A DNA stretch of 64,000 bases, from the NCBI GenBank assembly GCA_030704615.1, contig CM060731.1, forward strand, positions 82,004,756 through 82,068,755. The letters are read 5' to 3'. A program made the position numbers and the translations under genes. The notes beneath the pieces are model-generated. The model did not search any database, was not told where the DNA came from, and saw nothing but the letters and a program-made list of their open reading frames with translations. This stretch comes from Takakia lepidozioides (Eukaryota; Streptophyta; Takakiopsida; Takakiales; Takakiaceae). Position 1 is the stretch's first letter. Each line of letters starts with the position of its first letter. Shown here in pieces: positions 32,530 to 43,278 of this stretch.

Positions 32530-35134
32530 TCACGGTTTACTGATTGGGATTAGCAAACCTTTGTGAGCGAGTACCTTTCTGACGTTGAGAGTTTCGTGGC
32601 GGACTGTGTGTACGAGCCCGAGGTCTGTCACTGGTTGACGGAGATGATTGAACACTACCTGGATATGTGAGGCCCTCTGGAGGCTGATATTGAGGTAACC
32701 TTTCAGGCATAGGAGACCCCCGTCGCTTCTTCTCTGCCATCTGAATTGCATAGTCTTCTCCCATGTCAAAAGAATCCGCTGAAGAAACAGTTGTATCAGA
32801 ATCCTCATCGCCTCTCAGGTGTTTTAATTGTCGAACTTTTTGTGGAATCCTCTGGGGCATACAATGTTGTCCTACCATGTCTGGAAGTTTATATTTTAAA
32901 ACTTGTTATAAACGCTGAATGGCAAAATTGGTGAAGACCCTGAGCTCCTTGTCAGGTGAGTGGGGTACCAATGACTTGTGAATTGTGCAAGTATTTCCAT
33001 GCCTCATGTCCTTTAGAGAAAATATCATCAAGGCCGAATTTCTGTGTTGACAAATTGTTCCAGGCCGCATGAAACCATGAACGAATTTGAGAATCCTTTT
33101 GTATCATAACTTTTGCCTCATATAGGTACATATGAGGTGGCACTGAAGGTAAGACCCAACGATCCCCACTGGAATAACTCAGAAAGCGCGATTGCATCTT
33201 GTGCTGCTCAATGTGATAACGTACCAGAAAACAAGCAGCGTAGTATAACCCGCATCCCATGACAATACTTGCTACCTCCTTGGTCTTGGTATAAATGAAT
33301 CCATGTACAACTTGGAAGGCAATTAATTCCTTCAACATGGTACCTGCCTCATGCCAGTACTGTGCAAAGTGATGATCCTCAATTGGTCGATTGTTCGGAA
33401 GAACTTTAGTTCTAGTTGCCACTGGCAGCCAAATGCGCATGATTTGATAGTAATGTACCAATGACTGCGGAGGACTAAATTCTTTCCAAGCCAAATCTAA
33501 CATAATGGGAATTTGGTTGAAGGGCATAATCATAGCCCTACTGTACTCCCTTGCAGCTGGAGTTTTAGGTGGGTTAAAAGCAGCATTCCCCATACCTCAG
33601 GCTGTGGTGGCTGTGGTGTGGCTGTTGTAACAACAGGGTCAGCTACTGGCACAGTGACTTGTTGTGGTGTTGGTGGCACTGGCTCTTGTATCATTGGCAT
33701 CTCCTGCACCTCCTGTGAAGAAGACTGAAAAGCCAAAGTTTTGGCTTGTAAATAAGAAGCCATTAGCTGTTCCTCTGGTATATAGACTCTTTTGTCGATA
33801 TTTGAAGTGAGGTCCTCCACTTGAGTCTGCAGGCCGTCTACATCCTCCTGTAACTCCGCTATCCTACTATAGACATTGTCTATAGTAGTTGTGGCAATGT
33901 TCTGCACTTGCAGTCTGAGCTCATTCATCTCGCTTTGGGTGAGCTTTCGTGGTGCTTTGCCCTCCACTGGCCCTTGTGCTAACCAGACCTGCATAAGGTG
34001 GTTATCCACCAAGTTGCTTGTGGTTCCTCTGAGAGTGTGCTCCTCTCTGAGTTTGTACACATCTAATTGCTGTTGTAAAGCCTCCATGCGCTTCACATGA
34101 GGTTCAACCAAATTCGCATAGGCAGCAAGCAGATTATTGGCTTCCTTCCAAGCCTTGTTAGTGACCGAGATTTCATTTCTATTGGCCATGACCGTTTGTT
34201 GCAACTCCAGGATGTGCCTCTCTTGGTCAGATTCAACCTGTCTGTATTGCTTGAAAGTATCCTCATTGCGACAGATTGTATTCTTCATATCGACAATGAG
34301 TTTCATTTGCTCAACATTCTCTTCCTCTGCCTTCGTACATCTTTCCGCTTGACTGTTTATTTCTGTTGTAGATTGGTCAAGCATAGTTGTGAGTGTAGCA
34401 CATTGGATGGCCATCCTGTCATGCACTGTCTGCAACTCCATATGTAGTGCATTCACTTCTTGCAACTTGCTTTCATGCTTCACCTGCATTTGGTATAGCT
34501 GTTGCTTATGTGCTTCGTGCAAGTGGTCTTGTGTGAGGCCTGCCTCAATCAATTGTTCCTTGGCCAATTGCAAAGCCGCTTCTGTACTCTCCAAGTCTTG
34601 CTGCATTTTGAGAGTGACCTCTTCATCGACCTTGTTTGCACATTCTGTGGCAAGTCGAGCCTCAAACTCTTTCCTGAGTTCCTCCCTCAAAGCTGCCAAT
34701 TGAGTAGTGGGAACATGGGATTTGACATAAGTACCCAACAAATTCAGTGTCCTGCTTATGGAACTCATAAGCATAGCCTGTTGAGGGTCATCTTGGTGAG
34801 CTTGCTGCTGTTCTCCCTGATCCTCAACAGTGTGATGCCTTACGAACCATTCAGGCCATTGCCCCATGAGATTTTCTTCCTGAACTACTTCATCCGTCAC
34901 TGGTGCTGCAGTGTTTTGACATTCTACCTATGGTACCTCCGTCACAGGTGTGTGTATTATATGCACTGCAAGGTTTCCCTTGGACAACCGTTGCACCTCC
35001 GGAATCACTGTGTCCTTGACCATACCGGAATATTCATAGAGAAGATCCCCCTTCTCAATTTCTGCCACCACCTGTTCTGTAGTGGGAATATCTAACCCTT
35101 CTTTTTCTAAATCAATTATTTCTGGTTGAACTGC
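32530..35134 (-). pseudogene. Accessory ORF of the Athila/Tat-like element, C-terminal part
   Basis: Continuation of the ORF that starts at 50886, on the far side of the CACTA insertion. From 35134 it runs in frame (one TAG near 34919) into a 456-codon frame (34900-33530). That frame is dominated by a long coiled coil rich in Gln, Glu, Leu and Lys (LREELRKEFEARLATE, LYQMQVKHESKLQEVNALHM). A frameshift near 33590 leads into a globular tail (33593-32952, with PSVPPHMYLYEAKV). A last piece (32878-32530) ends just before the polypurine tract. Function unknown; its place matches the env-like or additional ORFs of Athila/Tat elements. No membrane segment is evident. Confidence 0.6.
35132..35134. 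other. Target-site duplication, left copy
   Basis: TGC directly before the left terminus. On the minus strand it is the codon GCA of the interrupted ORF, followed by GTT CAA CCA in frame. Confidence 0.9.
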
Positions 35135-35160
35135 CACTACAACAAAAAGCGGCTTTTACG
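35135..35160 (+). repeat. Left terminal inverted repeat of the CACTA element
   Basis: Starts CACTACAACA and includes GCGGCTTTTACG. 22 of 26 positions match the inverted right end. Subterminal sequence (TTATGACTGCAAATGC, GCCATTTACGACTTC) is also partly mirrored at the right end, so similarity extends beyond the core repeat. Confidence 0.95.
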
Positions 35161-36010
35161 TCTCTGTGTTATGACTGCAAATGCAGTCATGGAAGCCATT
35201 TACGACTTCCTGACTCTGAAGACGTAAAGACCTAGTCAGTTGTGACATGGCAGATATGACTCTCCAGGCTGGCTGTCACGTGGCGCCAGAGCAGCTGTGG
35301 GGGTAGTCATACACGCTGGCATTACTGAATGACTGAACGGACAGTGTAGTCCATGTCAGCCGCGGTGTCAGACAGACACGTGGTGGCTACAGAACATGCC
35401 ACGTGTCAGACTGCGACGCCAGCCCTCACTGCCAGCTATGACAGCGGACGAGGGAATTAAACGACAGCACGTGTCGCGTCATAGAAGAAACGCGTGGTGC
35501 GACATATCATTGCCACGTGTCACTGTGGGGGACGGGGCTTCGCAGTCACATGTATGTCTTCATGGGGGAAATTTGGGGTCAACACGTGGCAGCATCTGGG
35601 GACACCATATGCCACGTTCGTGTGTGCCCACGTGCTGGACTTTCGAGAGCTGTGGTGGATTCTTGCCAGTCATACCTACGACTGGCGCAGTACGGTATAT
35701 TCCATGAACAGGGGATTCCATGAGGACGTTGTAGTCCCAGGTGGTGCCACGTGCACGATCCTCTAAACCTCACGTGCTGCTTCGTAGACATACATTTGAC
35801 TGGACGTTCTGCATATGGAGTCATAGGACCAACTGCGCGGGGACCTTAGGGGGTCACGTGTCGGAATGTAATATGCTCATACACGTATCATATTGGGTTC
35901 GGTACTCATGGTTATGACTCTAGACGGACACGTGGATATGCCACAGAGGCAGCCAATAGGGTGCCACGTGCATGTGCCATACAACATCACAATCATGTAT
36001 ACAGCAAGAC
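35161..36010. promoter_or_regulatory. Left subterminal region with CACGTG array
   Basis: About twelve CACGTG palindromes occur between roughly 35278 and 35970, in contexts such as CCACGTGTCA, ACACGTGGCA and CCACGTGCA. Several GTCAT/ATGAC motifs are interspersed. In characterised CACTA elements short subterminal repeats are the TnpA binding sites; CACGTG is also the G-box core bound by plant bHLH and bZIP factors. No coding region here. Confidence 0.65.
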
Positions 36011-36353
36011 TTTAGGCACAGAAGTGGCACAAAAGTGGCACAGACGTAATTCTGAAAGACCACAATAGCAGCAACATCACCATCCAGCATCACCATTATC
36101 AACCACATATGAACAGCAACAACATAACCAACCATAGTGTGTGCAATGGGGACATACCACCTACCACCACATTGCTCATTAATGAGGCATAAGTTTGCAA
36201 CAACATGCATGAGAAAATCCAACATGTGATTGCTATCAAAATTGGACAGTCAATTCAGAGAAACTGTCACTACTATAAGTTACCGTAGTTGCCAAATCCG
36301 GATGAGGCACAGGTGGAAATCCCCAAGAAATCCACGATGCTAGCCGACCTGCC

Positions 36354-36779
36354 TCATCTCTTTGTCTGCAAGGTCTTCACTAGTTTGTCACTCCACACAG
36401 TAATGTAACCTACAGTGTCTCCCAACTCAGTGTGATGAGGCTTCATGGATTTGTTGTGATATGGTAGAGGGGCATTGGGAATGCGGACATCATCAATGTG
36501 GATGGCCACATAGCCTTCTGGCACAACAGGGTACCCTTCACTCACCTCCATCCCTTGGAGACCAGCAATGCGGCCAGATCCGGCTGTTGATCGCGAAACA
36601 GTGTCTATGAGCTTGACATGGTCTCCCACCACGAACTGCCATCCCAGCCCAAACATGGCAGATTGCATGAGAATTGTGGAACATGGATCGTGGAACGTAT
36701 TGTGTCTACAAGGTCTACAAGGAGCTAATAACAATTTGTCTATCCAGGTCGGGAAGGGGAGAATAGCAGATGCATACAC
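36354..36779 (-). CDS. C-terminal exon(s) of the TnpA-like gene, KOW/SH3-like
   Basis: A 141-codon frame including GWQFVVGDHVKLIDTVSRST, then AGSGRIAGLQGMEVSEGYPV and GYVAIHIDDVRIPNAPL, ending at TGA about 220 bp inside the CACGTG-rich end. The GDxVxL...GxIxxLxG pattern resembles KOW or SH3-like barrels that bind nucleic acid or histones. It follows the FCP1-like exon on the same strand. Assignment to the same gene is inferred from position and strand. Confidence 0.45.
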   Translation of the reverse strand: MYASAILPFPTWIDKLLLAPCRPCRHNTFHDPCSTILMQSAMFGLGWQFVVGDHVKLIDTVSRSTAGSGRIAGLQGMEVSEGYPVVPEGYVAIHIDDVRIPNAPLPYHNKSMKPHHTELGDTVGYITVWSDKLVKTLQTKR

Positions 36780-39700
36780 TTACCCCATTCTGCGAATCAG
36801 GGATCAGTGGTGTCGGCTTCCTCAAAGGGTGAAGGTGTGCTGCCCTTTGATTTGGGGGGCCTCGTTCGTGGCCAAGCACCTACAACCAACCAACAAGCAC
36901 CAAAAATGTATATTATCTACACTGGGAACTCAAATTACACTAACACAATAAGATGCACCCAAACTGTCAATGCCTACAGTTGACACTGCGACAGTAATTT
37001 GACAAACTCTATCACAACATGTTTTACTGCCACAACTTAAGCACAAATGAGGCTGGCAATGGCACAAGGGAGTCACACAAAAATGCCTCTAATGTCTGGC
37101 ACTGTGTACCACACTACAAAGTATGTTACCTGGCGAGGCTGAATGGCTCGAGGGCTGATAGCTTGTTGCCCAAATGTGGGTTGCCCTTTGAGATATTCTG
37201 GAATGCTCGGAGCCTTAGCTGCCCCCTCCAAGAAGGGCCATAAGCTGGTCAGAAGGAAATTATCATTGTGCGCCTCTACAGAACGACTTCTCCAAGGCAG
37301 TGGGAAAATGGCGCTGTATGCTGGATTTTTTGACCCCTTGTGCGGTGTGTCGTCAACAAGAAGAGTGGTTTCAGGATTCCAGACACAGTTGTCCCGCCAC
37401 ACTGTAGATAGGTTCTTCAGAAACCGTGGTTTCATGGGCAGGCTCCCATCCATGTCAGTGGACTGCTCACAATATCCCCCATCCCACTTGAATGCAAGGT
37501 CACGGTGCCCATGGAAAAGCCAGTCCACTGTGGGTAGGAAGTTACGTGGTTGCATACAAGACCATGCTGCCACTTCAAAGTGTTCGAAACACTTGTCCAA
37601 AAAAGCTTTGCAACCAGGCCTTACAACGACCATCTTGCTACCACATAATTTGTGCTCAAGGCCATTTGGAACCACAAACGCATTACCGCTCCCGACATGG
37701 ACGCACTCACACAGCAATCCATTAATATCTAGGATGAGCAAATGCTTGCCCTTCTCCACTATTGTGTGCACGACATTCTCCGACATTAATTGAAGGTTGG
37801 GAGTGGAAGTGACAACCGTGGGTTGCTGGGTAATATCTGCCCGCGGGGAAACAAGGTCAATGTCCAGGGTTGTCTCAGATGCCCCCACCGCGACAGCAGC
37901 AGGCCGGAGTTCTGCATGCGCCTCCACTACCGCACAGTGTGACAGAACTGCACGAGGACGCGTAAGTTCCTTGGTAGGGGTGTCGTCCCCTCCACCTGGG
38001 CCAACATGCTCCACCTGCACATCATCCTCGAATGCATCAACGGGAGTGACGTTACCTGGTGACATGCCAGGCAAGTCAAACCTGTCCTCCAGACGTCTTG
38101 AGGCTGAAGGGCCAGCGATGCACGAGCTGTTTGCTATGGATGAGCCCACTAAGGCAGGTGAGGAAATGCTGATCCCAAATTTCTCAGCCATGGCCTTCTG
38201 GTACATCATCACATGCGATATTGTAGCCTTCAAATCCATCATATCTTTGTGTTGTGCACCCTGTGCTCTTTCCATATCCTCCACTTTGCGAGCAATTGCT
38301 GAATACCCAGAGGTCCCCTCCTGCCAGGTCCACGCAAGTCCATGAACAACATGAGAACATCATGCCGTTGGTAGGGAAAATGCCTAGAACAAAATAATCG
38401 ACAAAAAATGGGAGAAAGAATGATCACGTGGATCTCACCATCCGCTCGCTGGTCAATGTTCTGCTTACTGAACCTTCCTGGATTTCATGCAACGATGGAC
38501 TTCGGCCTCGCTCCTTTGCCTGCATTTGTCATGTACCAGCTCAGTATGCTAGCATGGTCAACCTGACGAGCGACATACCATTCTGTGACAACAGTGATTG
38601 AACAGAGGTTTGTCAGACATACTGTTGGGATGCAACCAATATTGGTATCCCCGCGCCCACTAACCTAGTCACTATGTCTGCAGTAATACAGAGAGCTGAG
38701 TGACAAATGCAGCTAATGCAGAAGAGTAATCACCAGCACAACACTACCCTATGTTAATGACCACAAAAAGTCATGTTAACACTCACACTCACTCTCACTA
38801 TTGCAGTTTCAAATACTGCCCTGACATCATCATTGCACGACAACTCTGATCAGACCCTCCTCTATCCACACTTACAGATTGGTATGTAAAATGAGGACCC
38901 CACCCACTTCACAACTTTGCCAGGTTCGGGTAATCCGGGTTTTCTAGTAATCCAATAATCCGGGTTTTCCAGATATCCTCTAGAAAACCCTTCACACAAG
39001 CATCAATCTGCTGGGTGTGATTTGCCCAAAAACTAGGCCTCAGGAAGGCCTGGGCTTTTGGCTCAGCCTCTCAACTTTCAAAGTTGGTGAACAGGGGTAC
39101 AGGCACAATTCCCTTGATTGAATTGAAGACAACGTCTCTTTGGTGAGAGAACCCCGGACAGTGTATCAGAAAATGAATATGTCTTCAGATTGCCCACACA
39201 ACGGACAATTGCACTCTCCCTTTCCTCTCTGCTTCTGTTTGCTGTTCAAAGGTAGGCTTGCTTCCTGCCCTGAGTTTAAATTTCAGTCTAGTGCCGAGAG
39301 TGGGTAGACCCTTGAGGTCATCCAAGATGTCCACCCCCATGTCACTGACTAGAAAGAAGTTCAGGGAAGTTCTCTGCCTAACTTCATTTCATCAGACAAT
39401 CTCATGGCTTCAGACACTACAGCCTCTAAGGCAGATTTATCCAGCAGGGTCAAGACTTGCGGATCCAGGTCCAGGTCCTTGAGAATCTTTTCTACTCTCT
39501 TCTGCCAGGACTTAGCCTGTTTGACAGGGCGGTCCTGTTTCCAAGATATAGAGTCGATCAACTTAGGATATCTGGTGTTGGGCATATGTTGCAGCTGACC
39601 CCACCATCTGACCTTGAATTCATCTCGTCGGGAGCTTAAGGATGGAATGCCAAACTCACCCCGAACAACCACATTGGCTGTTTTGGAGCATGCTGACATA

Positions 39701-42695
39701 CACTCCTTAAGCACCCCCACTTGAATGGATTCTAGAGACTTAGCCTGGTTGGAGCTATCAACCCATATAGCAGATCTGTACTCCAAGGCAGGTCCCCCCT
39801 TAAAGAAAAGCCTTCAAGCACCTTGCGACAAGGTGAATGAACACTTTAGTTCACTCCACAGGCAACACCCCTTCAAGAAAAACCTGATTGCCGGGGACAT
39901 AATTTGGAGAATTCAATGACAAAGCCTGGTGGCACTTCGTACTTCCCTCCTAACATGGTGTAAAATGGGGGAAATGGACACCCCATTATACATTGTACTC
40001 ATAAGACGTTGTTTGCCGTAGCCTTCTGGCCATTGACCCCCGCCCAGTTTGAGCGGGAACAAAAGGAACAGAACCTACCTCAGTCAGGGGTTGACGTTGG
40101 TAGTAAGACTTACCTTCATATAAAGATTTAATCCGGGTTTTCCAGATATCCTCTAGAAAACCCTTCACACAAGCATCAATCTGCTGGGTGTGATTTGCCC
40201 CAAAACTAGGCCTCAGGAGGGCCGCGGCTTTTGGCTCAGCCTCGAGAGTTTCAAAGTTGGTAAACAGGGGTACAGGCACAATTCCCTTGATTGAATTGAA
40301 GACAACGTCTCTTTGGTGAGAGAACCCCGGACAGTGTATCAGAAAATGAATATTGTCTTCAGATTGCCCACACTACGGACAATTGCACTCTCCCTTTCCT
40401 CTCTGCTTCTGTTTGTTGTTCAAAGGTAGGCTTCCTGCCCTGAGTTTAAATTTCAGTCTACTTCCAACTTGTGGGTAGACCCTTGAGGTCATCCAAGATG
40501 TCCACCCCCATGTCACTGACTGGAAACAACTTCAGGGAAGTTCTCTGCCTAACTTCATTTTCATCAGACAATCTGATGGCAACAGACATGCCTTCAGACA
40601 CTACAGCCTCTAAGTCAGATTTATCCAGCTGGGTCAATACTTGCGGATCCAGGTCCAGGTCCTTGAGAATCTTTTCTACTCTCTTCTGCCAGGACTTAGC
40701 CTGTTTCACATTATAAACAACAATCAGCCAAGGCAAAGAGGGCAAAAAGGCTGGTGTGTGAACTTACAAGCCGAGCCTCAACAGATGCCTTCCCACCACG
40801 TCCTGTTTTTGAAGGCTTCTTGATTGATGAATTTGCAACCTTCATGAGGGCACTTTTTGCGTTGAATCCTGCTGTCTGCCAATACGATACCAGCCTGTCC
40901 CAATGAGCTTCCTTCAGATGCGCAGGCCTCCCCTCGCCTGCCTTGTACATTGCATGGATCTCGTGTCTTTGGGTTTTCAAGGCAATGCCAAGTGTCTTCC
41001 TCATGTGCTCATAGTCAAGACCACGTGGCGTGTACGCAAATGTAGAGTTTAGAATCCTATATATTTCTTCAATGACAGATTCATCCTGCGCTGCAATATG
41101 CATTGACATGTCACACAAACGCCACATCTGGCCTTTGAGGGCTGCATGCCAGGTATTGCGTGCTGGTCCAATGGGCTCTCCAGCTTTGTCAACCGGAAGC
41201 ACTTGAGGGGGGAGTCCATCTTCGTCTCGCGCATCATGGTTTCGGATTGCCTCTGCCCTGGCACGCCTGTTCGCCCGCCTCAAAGCATTAGCTCGCTCCT
41301 TCTTGGTCATAGGGGTCTCTTCCTTTGCCACCTCAGGTGGTGGGGCAGCTGGGGGTTGCCATGGGGAATGGGGGGCGGGACAGTATCGCCCACCGTATGG
41401 CCCAAAAGGTTCGTATGGTGGACGTGTAGATGCCGGGTAAGCATGTGGGTCTAGGAGGTAAGGGGGAATAGGTGGAGGAGAATGGGCATATGGCTGCTGT
41501 GGGTAACCACCTGGAGGGGGCTTGTATTGGATGTGCGGGTTGTAAGGGCCCGCAGCGCCATACTGATCGGGGGTGGGGTAGGCATGTGGGTAATGTGTGT
41601 ACGGAGGGTACTGTGGAATAGGTCGTGGAGGTGGTCGTTCTGCGCTTGGGGACTTGTTTGTAGCAGGGTTGACTTGTTTGAACAACCCCCGCCCCGATGG
41701 ACTGCCCACCACAGCTGCAGCGCCTTCGATGGAAGCTCGCCTCTTCCTGGCCTGCACAGAATAAAAACCAATTCAAACATTAAAGTCAATCAAAGCATTC
41801 AAATGAAATCATGGCAACTTAGAACAAATTAACGCCGTGCACCTGCCATTTTAAAGCTTTGATTGTACTCATCCTCCTATGAGCAGGTCCTCATCCCCTC
41901 AGACTCATCAGGTGCCCCACACTTCTGTTTACCCATTCAGAAAAGTGGGGGCTGAGCCAAATCTACATGGCCAATTCCAAAGCCTACCTAGTGGGGAGAC
42001 CTCAAAAACCATTGGCATGCTTGTATCAAAGCGTGCATACAAGTACTTGCATCAGTGGGTAGATGGACTCATTTGAATGGACATTGCATTTTAGTTGTAA
42101 ACAGAAACATCACTATGTATCAACCTCTTAGTAAGAGCCTTTGACTTTAACCCAAACTATGTACACGATGAAGATATAGCAAAAGGGGTTGATTTCCTAT
42201 CCCATTGTGGGGTTTCACTGCCTATATGCTCGGGCATCCCTTCCTTCCTACATCCCAATTTTTCTAGCAATGCCATCTCCCCAATGTGAAATTCCCAAAG
42301 TGAGAACTTTCCAAATGTGATTGCATTCAAAGTTGTGCCACGTCCACTGCCAGATTTTCTGTGGCTTCCACCTTTCAACCTCTTCTGTGTGGGAAGTGCA
42401 TTTACATCCTGGAATGCTAAGAAAGTCTCAGACACGTTCTGTACATTTGCATGCTTCCTTCATGGGTATGCTGAGCATGTGAATGCATAGAAATGCTGAA
42501 GATGTGGCGTCATAGTGAGGAGGTGCTTACAGATGGTGATTTTGCCGGCGACGGGCGTTTCTGGGGAAGCGAGGGTGCAGGAGCTGGGTGGCGAAGAATA
42601 TCTTCGCTAGAATCGCCAGTGTGCTCGCCCGCAGGGACACACAACAAATCCTCCTCCTCGTCTTCGTCTACATACTGTCGTGCCTCGTCGGCCAT
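36354..42695 (-). CDS. TnpA-like (Ptta/En/Spm) gene with FCP1-like domain
   Basis: A spliced minus-strand gene of the CACTA element. Probable exons: 42695-42526 (ATG start, acidic; donor GTAAGC); about 41773-40768 (Pro/Tyr-rich part, then the Ptta/En/Spm-type domain with HWDRLVSYWQTAGFNAKSAL and KVANSSIKKPSKTGRGGK; donor GTAAGTTC); possibly about 38530-38430 (SPSLHEIQEGSVS); about 38340-37130 (coiled TnpA-like tail, linker, FCP1-like domain; donor GTAACA); about 36880-36786; about 36700-36354 (a GDHVKLIDTVSR...GRIAGLQG stretch like a KOW/SH3 fold). TnpA proteins bind subterminal repeats and assist transposition. The intron between the second and third exons holds two LINE fragments. Exon joins are inferred from splice consensus and frame, so the full product is provisional. 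Divergent with tnp2. Confidence 0.65.
37130..38340 (-). CDS. FCP1/NLI-interacting-factor-like HAD domain fused to TnpA-like tail
   Basis: One uninterrupted 403-codon frame (38284-37073; exon end at about 37130). Residues 1-40 are a helical MEDMERAQGAQ...MAEKFG tail like that after the TnpA domain; 40-175 are a low-complexity linker; about 178-355 are the HAD domain. Signatures: HLLILDINGLLC (181-192), VVRPGCKAFLDKCFEHFEVA (220-239), FKWDGGYC (265-272), TTLLVDDTPHKGSKNPAYSA (306-325), IFPLPW. FCP1/SCP-type domains dephosphorylate proteins, notably the RNA polymerase II tail, using DxD. Here it is D186-x-N188, as in the plant subgroup with DxNGLL, so catalysis is doubtful. No other CACTA element I know of carries this domain; capture from a host gene is the simplest reading. 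Confidence 0.8.
38941..39790 (-). mobile_element. LINE fragment, copy 1
   Basis: Minus-strand sequence with the C-terminal part of a non-LTR reverse transcriptase polyprotein. It reads EYRSAIWVDSSNQAKSLESI, VVRGEFGIPSLSSRRDEF and KVRWWGQLQHMPNTRYPK, then, after a frame change, a Cys/His zinc motif (CNCPLCGQSEDNIHFLIHCP, about 39213-39154) and NFETLEAEP. No RT active site remains. It lies in an intron of the TnpA-like gene. Confidence 0.7.
40128..40712 (-). mobile_element. LINE fragment, copy 2
   Basis: A shorter second copy of the same LINE 3' region, in the same orientation, very similar to copy 1 from AATCCGGGTTTTCCAGATAT onwards. It contains the zinc motif region and the KSWQKRVEKILKDLDLDPQ segment but not the part upstream of it. 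A spacer of about 340 bp (39791-40127) separates the copies and contains the end of copy 2's reading frame region near 40020-40128. Confidence 0.7.
40768..41773 (-). CDS. Exon with Ptta/En/Spm-type (TnpA-like) domain
   Basis: Acceptor TCTGTGCAG then GCCAGGAAGAGGCGAGC. The first half is rich in Pro, Tyr and His (PPPRPIPQYPPYTHYPH, PPPGGYPQQPYAHSPPP). The middle is basic and probably nuclear (KKERANALRRANRRARAEAI). The end has W-R-L-C-D-M and HWDRLVSYWQ followed by a K/S/G-rich tail, the layout of plant Ptta/En/Spm transposase-associated proteins. It reads open for about 335 codons without interruption. Confidence 0.75.
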
Positions 42696-43278
42696 TGTTT
42701 CTAGCCTTCCACTGCGTCTGGGTGGTCCCGTGGGTAGTGGAGGTCGACGGCAAGCACGCTTTGGTTTCGGAGCAAGAAGCCTGCAATCCTCGCCCCATGA
42801 AGAAATTAACCAATCCCGCTCTCTTCATGGTGCGCCATGATAGTGTGGAGACAGGCGTCGCCTCACAACCATCATTCTGTGTACTTAGCAATGCAATCCC
42901 AACACTGGGAATGTAGAAAAACTCGTAAACCCAAAAGACAAGGATGCGGGCAATTTCAGGCTAAACCGTAGACCTCTCACATTTTAAAAAAAAAACCCTA
43001 ATGACAAGCCCCTGCAATGCGATGTCTGACAACCCCAAACTAAAGTATTCGGGTCAGTTGAGCACTCCGGTTGAGGTGGAATGCTCTCCTGCGAGATTTA
43101 GGCCACAACACTAGGGTGAGCCGCCTCTCAGTATACTCACAGTGGGTGCGAACCAAACAACTCCGCCTCAACCTCTTTGTTGCGAGCAATGCAGGTCTCC
43201 CTTAGCTTCTCATACGCAGTCAGAGGACCGCACGGGGAGGGCCTGACCATGGCAGTCTGACATCAGCTGCAAAGACCC
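42696..43278. promoter_or_regulatory. Divergent promoter region between the two CACTA genes
   Basis: The 580 bp between the ATG of the TnpA-like gene (42695, minus) and the first recognisable tnp2 exon (43279, plus) hold no clear ORF and must contain both promoters. An A-run lies near 42986. No TATA box is certain. Confidence 0.4.

Noticed and set aside
33513-35095. Several Ser/Cys-rich plus-strand ORFs
   Set aside because: Shadows of the minus-strand coiled-coil ORF.
37143-37793. 216-codon plus-strand ORF
   Set aside because: Mirror of the FCP1-like exon on the other strand.
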